From contig JAUVLG010000023.1 in the NCBI GenBank assembly GCA_030595835.1, forward strand, positions 1 through 35,566: DNA of 35,566 bases. The letters are read 5' to 3'. The notes beneath the pieces are model-generated. The model ran no database searches. It was not told the DNA's origin and was given only the letters and a program-made list of their open reading frames with translations. Positions 7,916 through 17,257 of this stretch are shown piece by piece. Source of the stretch: Candidatus Eiseniibacteriota bacterium (GTDB taxonomy: Bacteria; Joyebacterota; Joyebacteria; Joyebacterales; Joyebacteraceae). Positions within the stretch are counted from its first letter, which is position 1; every line of letters starts with the position of its first letter. A program made the position numbers and the translations under genes.

Positions 7916-8611
7916 ATGCTGCATAGACTGATTGTCGCACTGGTCCTCCTCGTCGCCGTCGCGCTCGTGACCGGCTGCGCGCCGCAGATCACGAGGACGG
8001 CCGATCCGAGCGGGGGCGATTTCTACACCGAAGAGGAGTACCAGAAGCTCAAGAAGGACCAGCGTGAGGCGTACTGCGGGGATCTGCTCGTCGCGTACGG
8101 CGAGGCGCAGGACTGCGTGGACGATGCGAAGGCCGACCTGGCGAGAGAGTCTGAGGCGCTCGGTGACCTCGGAGACGCGCTCGCCGGGCTCACACCACAG
8201 CTCATGAGTCTCCGGAGCGAGGTCGCGGCTCTCAAGGGTCAGATCGCGTACTTCGAGGGGCTTCCGCGGATGTACATGGTCGAGAAGGGGGATTTCCTCT
8301 ACAAGATATCAGGTATGGAGGAGGTCTACGCCGATCCACTCAAGTGGAAGAGGATCTGGCGGGCGAACAAGGACGTCCTGGAGACGTTCTCCGATCCCAA
8401 CCTGATCTATCCCGACTGGGAACTCATTATCCCACGGGACTGGCCACACAGCTACACGGTCAAGGAGGGCGAAAGCCTCTGGATGATCGCCAAGCGCTGG
8501 GAGATCTACGGGGACGGGCGGATGTGGACGGACATCCAGGAGGCGAACACCGACATCCTCAGCGACCCGAACATGATCAGGCCGGGTCAGACTCTGACGA
8601 TCCCGCGCTAG
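7916..8611 (+). CDS. LysM-domain lipoprotein
   Basis: A 231-aa protein with a type II signal peptide and lipobox VTGC, a coiled-coil stretch (about residues 60-110) and two LysM domains: MYMVEKGDFLYKISG...LIIPR (about 118-165) and SYTVKEGESLWMIAKRW...LTIPR (about 168-231). LysM modules bind the glycan strands of peptidoglycan. A lipid anchor plus LysM suggests a protein that links the outer membrane to the cell wall or positions a wall enzyme; no catalytic domain is present. The RBS is AAAGGAGAG just upstream of the ATG. A strong terminator follows. Confidence 0.88.
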   Translation: MLHRLIVALVLLVAVALVTGCAPQITRTADPSGGDFYTEEEYQKLKKDQREAYCGDLLVAYGEAQDCVDDAKADLARESEALGDLGDALAGLTPQLMSLRSEVAALKGQIAYFEGLPRMYMVEKGDFLYKISGMEEVYADPLKWKRIWRANKDVLETFSDPNLIYPDWELIIPRDWPHSYTVKEGESLWMIAKRWEIYGDGRMWTDIQEANTDILSDPNMIRPGQTLTIPR

Positions 8612-8721
8612 AGAGCGTGGTGATGCTGGTTGGCTCGAGCTCGTCCAGGTGGTAGATACTGGAGGGGTCCGGGGAACCGACGGGGAGAGTCTTTCAGAGG
8701 CTGGATTCTTGCATATGACAT

Positions 8722-8769
8722 CGGGCTCTTGGTTCCTGGGTTCCCAGACGAACCAAGAGCCCGCTTTTT
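8722..8769 (+). terminator. Strong intrinsic terminator after the LysM gene
   Basis: A 14-bp perfect stem (8722-8735 with 8750-8763). Its inner loop can also pair (CTGGG/CCCAG), and it is followed by CTTTTTG at 8764-8770. This is a textbook Rho-independent terminator. It ends only 27 bases before the phoH start codon. Confidence 0.92.
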
Positions 8770-8796
8770 GGGCGCGGCCTTAGGGAGTGATGCAAC

Positions 8797-9774
8797 GTGA
8801 CGCACAAGGTCTCAGTCGAGGACATAGATTCCGTCCATCTGTACGGACGGAACGACGTCAATCTCCGATTGGTCCAGGACTCGTTTGATGTGAAGGTGGC
8901 TGTACGTGGTGGAGAGATAACCATCGTCGGTGACGACGACGACGAGGCCACCAAGGCGGAGAAGGTCCTGACCGAGATGGCGAACCTCGTGCGCCGTGGA
9001 CGTACCGTGAGGCGCGAGGACGTGTCGTACGCGATTCGCATGGTGCAGGCGGACCACGCGGAGGAGCTGACGCAGTTCTACGCCACGGGGACTCGTCTGA
9101 AGGGACTGAAGAAGCCCGTCGAGCCGAAGACGGTCGGCCAGAAGAAGTACGTCGAGGCGATGCTGAAGCACGACATCGTCGTCGCCATCGGCCCGGCTGG
9201 GACCGGCAAGACGTATCTCGCTGTCGCCATGGCGGTGGCGGCGCTCAGGCAGAAGGAGGTCGAGCGTATTGTGCTGGTGCGGCCGGCCGTCGAAGCCGGC
9301 GAGAGCTTGGGCTACTTGCCGGGTGACTTCCAGGAGAAGATCGCACCGTATCTTCGGCCGCTCTACGACGCCCTGCGCGATATGATGGACCCGGAGCGCG
9401 TCAGGAGACTCACTGAGATTGGTACGATCGAGGTCATCCCTCTGGCCTACATGAGGGGTCGCACCCTGAATGATGCGTTCGTCATCCTCGACGAGGCGCA
9501 GAACAGCACGATGCCTCAGATGAAGATGTTCCTGACCAGGCTTGGGTTCAGTTCGCGCGCCGTCGTCACAGGCGACATCACGCAGATCGACTTGACCAGC
9601 AGGAAGCTGTCGGGCCTCGTCAGAATCCAGGAGATACTGACGGACATCAAGGGAATCGAGTTCGTCTACCTGAACGAGAGCGACGTCGTGAGGCACAGAC
9701 TTGTGCGAGAAGTTATCAAGGCGTTCGAGCGCTACGCCAGAGCCAGAGAAGAGCGGGCACAGGAGGACGACTGA
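8797..9774 (+). CDS. phoH: PhoH-like ATPase (YbeZ family)
   Basis: A cytoplasmic P-loop ATPase of 325 aa. It has an N-terminal KH-like/PhoH accessory part with basic TVRREDV, a Walker A GPAGTGKTY at 132-140 and a Walker B VILDEAQN at 229-236, followed by TGDITQIDL, the typical sensor segment. PhoH proteins are RNA-associated ATPases that act with YbeY in ribosome and rRNA quality control. The start is the GTG at 8797 with a GGGAG-type RBS. It overlaps the next gene by one base (TGATG). Only 27 bases separate it from the upstream terminator and no clear promoter is visible there. Confidence 0.95.
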   Translation: MTHKVSVEDIDSVHLYGRNDVNLRLVQDSFDVKVAVRGGEITIVGDDDDEATKAEKVLTEMANLVRRGRTVRREDVSYAIRMVQADHAEELTQFYATGTRLKGLKKPVEPKTVGQKKYVEAMLKHDIVVAIGPAGTGKTYLAVAMAVAALRQKEVERIVLVRPAVEAGESLGYLPGDFQEKIAPYLRPLYDALRDMMDPERVRRLTEIGTIEVIPLAYMRGRTLNDAFVILDEAQNSTMPQMKMFLTRLGFSSRAVVTGDITQIDLTSRKLSGLVRIQEILTDIKGIEFVYLNESDVVRHRLVREVIKAFERYARAREERAQEDD

Positions 9775-12185
9775 TGGCCGCGTTCTTTAGTCGAAAGAAA
9801 GACGCCGGCGCCAGAGCGGACCGCGTGTCTCTCGCGAGCGAAGGGCAGGAGGATCGCGCCGTGTTCGCGGCGTGCCGATCGAAGATCCTTCTCTGGGTGG
9901 CCATGGTTGCCGTGTTCATCGTTCTGCTTGAGATCATCTTCCCGGCGGCCGTTCCGGGGAGTGGTGTCGAGCTGTCTATTGGACAGATCGCCCGTGAGGA
10001 GATAGTAGCGCCATTCGACTTCGATGTTCTCAAGTCCGCGGACGAGTTTCGTGACGAGCAAGAGCTTGCAGCAAGAGGCGTCGTCCCCGTGTATGAATTC
10101 GACGAGGGCGTACAGGTCGAACAGCGCCGTCGCTTCGGGGAGTTCTTGTCGAGAGCCTACGGCGTTCGCGGCGGCCCGGAGTCGATCAGGCAGAAACAGG
10201 ACATGCTGGGTCAGCTCGGGGTGGCCCTGTCCGAGACGACGCGACAGATACTCGCTGATCCCGCCCGAGCGGTCGGCGTGGAGGACAACGCGCGCGAGGT
10301 TCTGAACGCTCTCTATGAGAGAGGGATCCTGAGAGCCTGCGGTGATCCTCCGTCGCCCGAGCAGACCGTCATGCTGATCAGGGGTGATTCGGAGAGCCTG
10401 GTGCGGATTCGAGACCTCCTGCCGTACGAAGGTATCGAGGAGGTCGTGAGGCGCGAGGGGCAGCGGACGCTTTCGGATCGCAGTGAGGCGCTGGCCGTGC
10501 GTGAGATAGTCTCGCCGTTCATCCGGGGCAACATCGTTCTCGACCTGGACAGAACCGAGCGAAGGAGACAGGAGGCCGGGGACGCGGTAAGCGAGTACAC
10601 CGGGCGCGATCTCAAGAAGGACGAGGTCATCCTTCAGCGCGGCGAGAGAGTCACGCAGGAGCACGTGACCATCGTTAGATCGATGGGTATCAAGCGCAAC
10701 GAGCTTCTTCAGTTGGAGGCCGGCGCGACGCGCTTCTTCCCATCTTTTGGTAGAATTCTGGAAGCGCTCCTGCTGCTCAGCGTGTTGGCCATCTATCTGA
10801 GCGTCAGGCGCGCCGCCGTGCTCTTCGACAACCGCTTCCGGTTGCTCTTCATGGTGTTGGTCGTGATCGTAATGGCGGGGGCCGCCGCGGTGCGCGGTGT
10901 GCCGGGGATGTCGGAGTACCTCGTTCCCATAGCCGTTCTTGCGATGCTGGCGTCGATGCTGTTCAATTTCGAAGTGGCGGTAATCTCCACCGTCGTCGTC
11001 GTGCTCCTGGCGAGCGTATACACGGGGTTCGGCTTCCCGTTCATACTCGTCTCGCTCGTCGCCGGCACGGTCGCGGCGCATTCCGTCAGGCGCGTGAGGC
11101 ACCGCGAGGATTTCTATCTTTCCGGTATCAGGGTCGTCGTCGCCTATGCCATTGCCATCTTCGTGGCCGACATCTCGAATGCCGACGTCGGCATGGCGAC
11201 ACTGACGCGCTGCGGATGGGGTGGGCTCAACGCGATCGTCAGCATGGGTATTGTCATGGTGACGTTGCCTCTCTTCGAGCGCGGATTCAGGGTGACGACC
11301 GACATAACACTGCTCGAACTCGCCGATATGAACAGGCCGCTTCTCCGGAAGATGGCGATGTCCTCTCCCGGCACCTACCATCACAGTATCGTCGTCGGGA
11401 ACCTGTCGGAGGCGGCGGCGAAGGCAATCGGCGCCAACGGGCTTCTGGCCCGCGTAGCGTCCTACTACCACGACATCGGAAAGCTGGTCGCCCCGGGCTA
11501 CTTCGTCGAGAACCAGCAGGGACTGGAGCCCGACGACAGCAAACACACCGGACTCAAGCCCAAGGTCTCGAGTCTGGTCATCCGCGCACACGTCAAGGAC
11601 GGTGTCGAGCTCGCCGCGAAGGAAGGACTGCCGAAGCCGATTGTTGACGTCATTCGTGAGCACCACGGGACCAGCGTGATGGAGTACTTCTACAACAGGG
11701 CGCTCGAAGACGCGGACAATCCGGACGAGATAGGCAGGGGCGACTACAGCTACCCCGGGCCAAGACCGCGCAGCAAGGAGTCGGCCATCATCGCGCTGGC
11801 CGATACGATCGAGGCGCGCATCCGGTCGATCGGCGACTCGATCACTCCGAAGCGAATAGAGGCGGAGATCGATGAAGTGATCGAAAAGCGGTGGCACGAT
11901 CATCAGCTGGACGACGCCGAGCTAACGCTCTCCGATTTGCGCAAGATACGGGAGGCCTTCTTCCGCGTCCTCGCTGGGATGTATCATCAGCGCATTCGCT
12001 ACCCCGATCAGGACAACGGCGGATCTCCGGATAACGGCCCGGGTGGGGATGAGCCATCTGGGGATGAGCCATCTGGGCAGGAGCCGGCGGGGGAGGAGCT
12101 GCCTGGGAAGGAGCCGGCGGGGGATGAGCCGTCGGGAACGCGGCCGCCCGGGGATGAGCCGGCCGGGAGTGGGAATGTCGCTTAG
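9774..12185 (+). CDS. pgpH: 7TM-HD family phosphohydrolase (PgpH/YqfF-like c-di-AMP phosphodiesterase)
   Basis: An 803-aa membrane protein. After one N-terminal helix (about 40-60) there is a large extracytoplasmic 7TMR-HDED-type domain (about 70-310), a seven-helix block (about 325-500) and a cytoplasmic HD domain. Metal-binding residues are visible in the HHS motif near residue 535 and in H566-D567 (YYHDIGKL), with a third histidine motif in REHHGTS. In Listeria PgpH the HD domain cleaves cyclic di-AMP. The last 45 residues are a Gly-Asp-Glu-Pro-Ser low-complexity tail encoded by a 15-bp tandem repeat and absent from typical family members. It overlaps phoH by 1 base and ybeY by 11 bases. 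Confidence 0.93.
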   Translation: MAAFFSRKKDAGARADRVSLASEGQEDRAVFAACRSKILLWVAMVAVFIVLLEIIFPAAVPGSGVELSIGQIAREEIVAPFDFDVLKSADEFRDEQELAARGVVPVYEFDEGVQVEQRRRFGEFLSRAYGVRGGPESIRQKQDMLGQLGVALSETTRQILADPARAVGVEDNAREVLNALYERGILRACGDPPSPEQTVMLIRGDSESLVRIRDLLPYEGIEEVVRREGQRTLSDRSEALAVREIVSPFIRGNIVLDLDRTERRRQEAGDAVSEYTGRDLKKDEVILQRGERVTQEHVTIVRSMGIKRNELLQLEAGATRFFPSFGRILEALLLLSVLAIYLSVRRAAVLFDNRFRLLFMVLVVIVMAGAAAVRGVPGMSEYLVPIAVLAMLASMLFNFEVAVISTVVVVLLASVYTGFGFPFILVSLVAGTVAAHSVRRVRHREDFYLSGIRVVVAYAIAIFVADISNADVGMATLTRCGWGGLNAIVSMGIVMVTLPLFERGFRVTTDITLLELADMNRPLLRKMAMSSPGTYHHSIVVGNLSEAAAKAIGANGLLARVASYYHDIGKLVAPGYFVENQQGLEPDDSKHTGLKPKVSSLVIRAHVKDGVELAAKEGLPKPIVDVIREHHGTSVMEYFYNRALEDADNPDEIGRGDYSYPGPRPRSKESAIIALADTIEARIRSIGDSITPKRIEAEIDEVIEKRWHDHQLDDAELTLSDLRKIREAFFRVLAGMYHQRIRYPDQDNGGSPDNGPGGDEPSGDEPSGQEPAGEELPGKEPAGDEPSGTRPPGDEPAGSGNVA
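12045..12164 (+). repeat. 15-bp tandem repeat (8 units) at the pgpH/ybeY junction
   Basis: Eight imperfect 15-bp units head to tail; the first two are identical (GGGGATGAGCCATCT) and the others vary at a few positions. In the pgpH frame the units encode GDEPS/GQEPA-type pentapeptides. In the ybeY frame the array is also open, and several units carry an ATG behind a G-run. It is an in-frame minisatellite whose copy number can change without breaking either reading frame. Confidence 0.9.
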
Positions 12186-12636
12186 AATAGAGAACAGGCA
12201 GCGAGTGCTCAAACTGGACACACCCGACATCAGGCGTCTGGTCGGTCTCATTCTGGACGACCACGGCAGCAGCGACGCCGATCTCACCATCGTGTTCGCC
12301 CGTGACGGTTTCGTCAGGGAGCTCAACGCCTCATATCGTGACATCGACCGCACGACCGACGTCCTGGCCTTTGCCACGTGCGACGGAGAGCCTCCCGGTG
12401 TCACGGGAGATCCCGAGGAGATCGAGCACGTCCTCGGGGACGTAGTTATCTCGACGGATAGAGCGATCGCGCAGGCGCCACGTTACAGGCGAACGCCCGA
12501 GCGCGAGATCCTCAAGCTTGTGGCTCACGGCGTGCTGCATCTCGTGGGGCACGACCACGCTACGTCTAGTGAGCGCACGAAGATGAGGAACCTGGAGAAC
12601 AGGTACCTCCGCACCCTCTCGAAGAACAGACAATGA
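12175..12636 (+). CDS. ybeY: Endoribonuclease YbeY
   Basis: A single-strand endoribonuclease for 16S rRNA 3'-end maturation and ribosome quality control. The protein is 153 aa. The zinc site is the family motif HGVLHLVGHDH (three histidines in HxxxHxxxxxH), and the upstream core LNASYRDIDRTTDVLAF is also diagnostic. The start is placed at the ATG at 12175 (MSLRIENRQ), giving the normal length. The frame stays open further upstream through the 15-bp repeat with several ATG or GTG codons, so an N-terminally extended form cannot be excluded. It overlaps pgpH by 11 bases and the next gene by 4 (ATGA). Confidence 0.95.
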   Translation: MSLRIENRQRVLKLDTPDIRRLVGLILDDHGSSDADLTIVFARDGFVRELNASYRDIDRTTDVLAFATCDGEPPGVTGDPEEIEHVLGDVVISTDRAIAQAPRYRRTPEREILKLVAHGVLHLVGHDHATSSERTKMRNLENRYLRTLSKNRQ

Positions 12637-13910
12637 ACTATCTGCTCCCAGCGGGCATCGGATTCGCAGCACTCCTCTACCTCTCGGGCTTCTTCTCGGG
12701 TTCCGAGACGGCCTTCTTTTCCCTTTCTAAGCTCGACCTCGGTGAGATGTTGCCAGGAAGCCGCGTCCGGCGGCTGATGGACAAGCCGGAGAGGCTGCTC
12801 ATAGCTATCCTGGTTGGGAACACGCTCGTTAACGTCGCCGCCGCTTCGCTGGGAGCACTGGCGGCACTGGCGGTGAGCCGCGCCCACGACTACCCGGAGG
12901 GACTGACCATTGCCCTTGAAGTGGGTGTGGTCACGTTCGTGCTCCTGGTGGTCGGCGAGGTCGCTCCCAAGATGTACGCGATGCAGCGGAACATCGCCGT
13001 CGCCCGCAGGAACGCGGGTTTCCTGTCCGTCGTCATGAACGTGCTGCGGCCGGTCGTCAGCGCTCTGGACGTGCTGGCCGGGAAGCTCGGCGGATCTGCG
13101 GCGGGCGAGGAGCGCCCGTTCGTGACTGCCGAGGAGCTCCGCACCATCGTTGCCCTGAGCGAGGAGCGCGGAACGCTGGAGGAAGACGAGCGCGACATGA
13201 TCGACAGCGTGATGGAGTTCGGCGACACGGTCGTCAGAGAGCTGATGATCCCGCGCGTGGACATGGAGTGTTTTGACAACGCGGTGACGGTTGGAGCGGC
13301 CACCGACGGCGTTAAGGAGCTGGGCTTCGCCCGCGTCCCGGTCTACGAAGGAGACATCGACCACATTATTGGGATCCTCTATGCGAAAGACCTGCTGAAG
13401 TTCGACACGGAGACGGACCGCGATCTGCCTATCATCAATATCCTGCGTCCACCTCTCTTCACGCCCGAGAGCAAGAACGCCGGCGAGCTCCTGCGAGAGC
13501 TGCAGCGCAGGCGCACGCACATTGCGATCGTCGTCGACGAGTACGGTGGGACGGCGGGGCTGGTAACGCTCGAGGATCTGATCGAGGAGATAGTCGGCGA
13601 GATACAAGACGAGCACGACCAGGAGGAGAAGCCGCTCCTGACGATCGTCGACAAGCGCACGCTCATCGCGGACGGCATCGTCCGGCTGGACGAACTCGCC
13701 GAGAGCATGGAGCTCACGTTCGAGGGAGAGGGAGTCGAGACGCTGGGTGGCTACCTGATGGAAGCTTTTGGGCGCATTCCGTCCGAGGGCGAGCAGCTCG
13801 AGCGCGACGGCGCCGAGTTTACGATCGAGTCCGTGGTTGAGCAGCGAGTCACCCGCGTCCGCGTCGTGAGAGTCAACCACGACGAATCCGAAGAGTCGGA
13901 GGGTAACTAG
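12633..13910 (+). CDS. CorC/HlyC-type CBS membrane protein, copy 1
   Basis: A 425-aa member of the CNNM/CorC superfamily: a DUF21 membrane domain (about residues 1-190, opening with the [16 protein letters not shown] signature), a CBS pair (about 205-335, including [11 protein letters not shown] and [28 protein letters not shown]), and a C-terminal CorC_HlyC domain (about 345-415). Bacterial CorC/CNNM proteins export Mg2+ or modulate its transport; older names as hemolysins are misleading. In E. coli a CBS protein, YbeX, follows ybeZ-ybeY, so this location is expected. It overlaps ybeY by 4 bases and the next paralog by 1. Confidence 0.92.
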   Translation: MNYLLPAGIGFAALLYLSGFFSGSETAFFSLSKLDLGEMLPGSRVRRLMDKPERLLIAILVGNTLVNVAAASLGALAALAVSRAHDYPEGLTIALEVGVVTFVLLVVGEVAPKMYAMQRNIAVARRNAGFLSVVMNVLRPVVSALDVLAGKLGGSAAGEERPFVTAEELRTIVALSEERGTLEEDERDMIDSVMEFGDTVVRELMIPRVDMECFDNAVTVGAATDGVKELGFARVPVYEGDIDHIIGILYAKDLLKFDTETDRDLPIINILRPPLFTPESKNAGELLRELQRRRTHIAIVVDEYGGTAGLVTLEDLIEEIVGEIQDEHDQEEKPLLTIVDKRTLIADGIVRLDELAESMELTFEGEGVETLGGYLMEAFGRIPSEGEQLERDGAEFTIESVVEQRVTRVRVVRVNHDESEESEGN

Positions 13911-15187
13911 TGCTGGTCGTCCTGCTCATAGTTCTCGGGTTCGCCATGTCCGCCTTCTTCTCGGGGGTGGAGACCGCGCTGGTCTCCATCAACTGGATCA
14001 GGCTGGACCACTGGCTCGAAAAGGGGCGCGGGAGCGCCAAGGTGCTCGAGCGCTTCGTTGCCGACCCGCACCGAATGCTGGGAACGACCCTCGTAGGAAA
14101 TAACATCGCGGTCGTCATGACGTCCTCGCTCGTCTCGTGGCGGCTCGCCGATGTCTTCCAAAACTGGTCGAGCGGGCTCGTTGGATTGGTCTCGATACTC
14201 ATCGTCACACCCGCGCTTCTCGTTTTCGGTGAGATAATTCCCAAGGTCATCGGGCGGCGGCACAGCGACGCGATCACACTGAAGGTCGTCCACCCGCTAC
14301 GCATGTTCTACTACCTGCTCTCACCCCTCATCCTCGTGACGACGGGGATGGCCGGCGTCATGCTCAGGCCGTTTGGCATCAGGGCGCAGGAATGGCGCAG
14401 CCGGTTGACGAAGGACCAGCTTCGCCTGTTGCTCACGAGCGAAGGGGAGCGCGCGGGCGCCGTCGACGAACAGGAGACCAGACTGATATCCGGGATCTTC
14501 GAGTTCGGCGAGACGACGATCGGCGAGGTGATGGTCCCGAGGACCGATATCGTCGGGGTCTCACCCGACTCGACCGTGGGGGAGGCCGTCGAGCTGGTGC
14601 GCGCCCACGGCTACTCGCGACTCCCGGTGCTGTCCCCCGACCGAGACCACATCGAGGGTATGGTGCACTCACGAGACCTCCTGGGCATGCCGAGGGACAC
14701 GGGGATAGCGGATCTGGTGCGTGCCGTGCCCTACATGCCCGAGACCAAGACGTGCGACGATCTGTTCCGGGAGCTCCAGGCCAGGCGACAGCACATGGTC
14801 GCGGTCGCGGACGAACACGGTAGTCTCGCCGGCATCGTCACGCTCGAGGATCTGCTCGAAGAGCTGGTTGGGGAGATCGAGGACGAGTACGACGTGCGTA
14901 AGTCGCTCATTCAGAAGATAGACGACGACCTGTTCATGGTGGACGGCAGGACGGAGATCGATGCACTCGAGGACGCGCTCGGCGTCGATCTGCCTGAGGG
15001 TGACTACAACACGGTCGCGGGATTCGTCATCAAGATGCTGGGGAAGATACCGGAGCAGGGAGACGAGGCCGTTGTTGTTGGTCTGGAATTCCGAGTGATA
15101 TCCGCTACCCCGACCAGGGTCGGGAAGATACGTGTGAGGAACAGATGGACGAAACCAAGAGAGACACCGGCGGATCCGAGACAGTAG
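13910..15187 (+). CDS. CorC/HlyC-type CBS membrane protein, copy 2
   Basis: A paralog of the preceding protein with the same length (425 aa) and order: DUF21 (about 1-190, SAFFSGVETALVSINW), a CBS pair (about 200-335, VMVPRTDIVGVSPD and VADEHGSLAGIVTLEDLLEELVGEIEDEYD), and a CorC_HlyC domain (about 345-415). The two copies are clearly diverged, so the duplication is old. The start is a GTG at 13910 whose G is the last base of the upstream TAG. Mg2+ or other divalent-cation efflux or regulation is the likely role. Its 3' end overlaps the DUF502 gene by 43 bases. Confidence 0.92.
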   Translation: MLVVLLIVLGFAMSAFFSGVETALVSINWIRLDHWLEKGRGSAKVLERFVADPHRMLGTTLVGNNIAVVMTSSLVSWRLADVFQNWSSGLVGLVSILIVTPALLVFGEIIPKVIGRRHSDAITLKVVHPLRMFYYLLSPLILVTTGMAGVMLRPFGIRAQEWRSRLTKDQLRLLLTSEGERAGAVDEQETRLISGIFEFGETTIGEVMVPRTDIVGVSPDSTVGEAVELVRAHGYSRLPVLSPDRDHIEGMVHSRDLLGMPRDTGIADLVRAVPYMPETKTCDDLFRELQARRQHMVAVADEHGSLAGIVTLEDLLEELVGEIEDEYDVRKSLIQKIDDDLFMVDGRTEIDALEDALGVDLPEGDYNTVAGFVIKMLGKIPEQGDEAVVVGLEFRVISATPTRVGKIRVRNRWTKPRETPADPRQ

Positions 15188-15819
15188 GAGCCACGCCGGT
15201 CCCCGCTCCTGCTCCGCGCGCCGGCGCGGCGAGGGTGCTCCGACGCTACCTCTTCACCGGACTCCTCGTGCTTCTGCCGGTCGTCGTGACGGTGGCCGTG
15301 TTGTGGAGGCTCTTCTTCGCGCTCGACGACATTCTCGGGCGATTCGTCGAGACGTATATCGGCAGATCGCTGCCTGGTGTTGGGCTCGTGGCGCTTGTCG
15401 CACTCATCCTGGGCATAGGCGCCGTCGCGAGCAACTTCCTCGGCAAGCGGGTGATACGGGTCGGAGAACGGATCGTGGCTCGTGTGCCACTCATGGGATG
15501 GATCCACAGGACGACCAAGCAGATTTTCTCCACGATCCTCGAAGAGCGCGGCCAGAGCTTTCGCAAGGTAGTGCTCGTCAGCTATCCCCAGAAGGGCACC
15601 TACAGCGTTGCGTTCGTCACGTCGGAGTCGCCAACGTCGGTTGAGGGCTCACTGGGCAAGGGCTTTGTTACGGTGTTTCTTCCCACGACGCCCAACCCGA
15701 CTTCCGGCTTCCTTCTCGTCGTGCCCGCGGAAGAGGTCATTCCCATGAACCTGTCGGTCGACGAGGGCCTCAGACTCGTGATATCGGCGGGAGCACTGTC
15801 AGAGAACGGCGACAGCTAG
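15145..15819 (+). CDS. DUF502 family membrane protein
   Basis: A 224-aa protein: a Pro/Ala-rich N-terminus, two membrane segments (about 34-56 and 74-94), then the family core beginning GERIVARVPLMGWIHRTTKQIFSTI and a C-terminal part including GFVTVFLPTTPNPTSGFLLVVP. DUF502 proteins are widespread inner-membrane proteins of unknown function. The ATG at 15145 gives an unusually long 43-base overlap with the preceding CorC gene. A later start would cut into the Pro/Ala-rich leader only, so the true N-terminus is uncertain. Translational coupling with the cation genes is likely. Confidence 0.87.
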   Translation: MDETKRDTGGSETVGATPVPAPAPRAGAARVLRRYLFTGLLVLLPVVVTVAVLWRLFFALDDILGRFVETYIGRSLPGVGLVALVALILGIGAVASNFLGKRVIRVGERIVARVPLMGWIHRTTKQIFSTILEERGQSFRKVVLVSYPQKGTYSVAFVTSESPTSVEGSLGKGFVTVFLPTTPNPTSGFLLVVPAEEVIPMNLSVDEGLRLVISAGALSENGDS

Positions 15820-15905
15820 CACGGTGGCGCGGCGTTACCCCCTGCGGTGTTGCGCCCGGGGCACGCCACACTCGCCGAACGCAGAGCAACAAGGACTTGA
15901 GATCA

Positions 15906-17249
15906 GTGGAACGCTACGACCAGAGAATCGCCATCGATACCCTGAGCTCTCCTGAGTCGATCGCGGCCGCGCTGTCCGGGCTTCACCCGGCGGACGTGGC
16001 CGACGCGCTCGGTCGTGCCGGCGTCGACGGAGAGATTCTGACGAGGATCCTGGCCGAGCTCGACACGGAGCTCGCCGCCGAAGTCGTCATCAACCTGGAC
16101 GACCACACACTCGAGGATGTTCTCGATGTTCTTGAACCTCCCGAGATCGCTCAGATAACGAGCGAGCTCGAGTCGGACGATGCGGCCGATGTCGTGGGGC
16201 TTCTGGACGAGGACAAGAAGGCCCACGTCCTCTCACAGCTCGACTCGGACGACCGCAAGGCCGTGGAGGATCTCCTCCAGTACACGGACGAATCCGCGGG
16301 CGGTATCATGGCGTCCGAGCTCGTCTACGTCAACAGCGAGGCGTCGGTAGACGACGCCATCTCGTTGATCAGACTCGCCGCGGACGAGGTCGAGGAGATC
16401 CACAACGTTTACATCACAGACAGGGCGCGGAAGCTCATCGGCGTGCTCCCTCTCGGGACCTTGCTGCTCGCCCGCAAGGGAACACGCGTCGCGGAGATCA
16501 TGGAGCCGGACGTCGTCTTCGTCTCCGCCGAGACGGATCAGGAAGACGTCGCCAAGGTCTTCATGAAGTACGACCTCGTGGCGATTCCGGTGGTGGACGG
16601 CGAAGGGATACTGGTCGGGCGCATCACGGTCGATGACATTATGGATGTCATCCGTGACGAGGCCGACGAAGACATCACGCTCATGGCGGGAACCAGGGAC
16701 GAGGAGATCCACGAGGACTCCACGCTCAAGGTCTCGTGGATACGCCTTCCGTGGCTCGTGATCGGCGCGCTCGGAGGACTGGCCTCGGCCTCGGTCATGA
16801 GTCTCTACAGTTTCTCGCTTGAGAAGGTTCTCGCGCTCGCGTTCTTCATTCCCGTCATCACCGCGATGGGTGGCAACGTCGGGCTTCAGACCTCGACCAT
16901 CATTGTGCGCGGAATGAACGCGGATGGGTGGCTCGAGAGCGACGTCAGGTCTCGACTGCTGCGCGAGTGGAGGATCGCCATCACGAATGCCGTCGTGCTT
17001 GGTGTTGCGGTCTTCCTGATCGTCGGCCTGTGGCTCACGGACTGGGTGCTGGCCGCCATCGTCGGCGGTGCGCTGGGCACCGTGATAGTCGTCGCGGCGA
17101 CCCTCGGGACGATCATGCCGTTCACGCTGCGCCGGCTGGGGGTCGACCCGGCAGTGGCGCAGGGTCCGTTCGTTACAACACTGAACGACGTCATCGGTAT
17201 TCTCATCTACCTCGGACTGGCGACGCTGTTCCTCGACATGCTGAGCTAG
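15906..17249 (+). CDS. mgtE: Magnesium transporter MgtE
   Basis: A Mg2+ channel/transporter of 447 aa. The N-terminal superhelical MgtE_N domain (about 1-130) contains LDSDDRKAVEDLLQYTDESAGGIM, the hallmark junction into the CBS pair (about 135-255). A connecting helix and five membrane segments (about 280-447) follow, with the pore signature GGNVGLQTSTIIVRG. CBS and N domains close the pore at high Mg2+. The GTG at 15906 is preferred because AAGGA lies 10 bases upstream; the TTG at 15897 sits almost on that RBS and would add three residues. It follows DUF502 by 86 bases without a visible promoter. Confidence 0.96.
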   Translation: MERYDQRIAIDTLSSPESIAAALSGLHPADVADALGRAGVDGEILTRILAELDTELAAEVVINLDDHTLEDVLDVLEPPEIAQITSELESDDAADVVGLLDEDKKAHVLSQLDSDDRKAVEDLLQYTDESAGGIMASELVYVNSEASVDDAISLIRLAADEVEEIHNVYITDRARKLIGVLPLGTLLLARKGTRVAEIMEPDVVFVSAETDQEDVAKVFMKYDLVAIPVVDGEGILVGRITVDDIMDVIRDEADEDITLMAGTRDEEIHEDSTLKVSWIRLPWLVIGALGGLASASVMSLYSFSLEKVLALAFFIPVITAMGGNVGLQTSTIIVRGMNADGWLESDVRSRLLREWRIAITNAVVLGVAVFLIVGLWLTDWVLAAIVGGALGTVIVVAATLGTIMPFTLRRLGVDPAVAQGPFVTTLNDVIGILIYLGLATLFLDMLS

Positions 17250-17257
17250 GGGGGCGC

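Noticed and set aside
9732-11903. Long open frame (723 codons) on the minus strand opposite pgpH
   Set aside because: It mirrors the real gene in a GC-rich genome; its translation is Arg/His/Asp-rich without recognisable motifs, while the plus frame shows a full PgpH.
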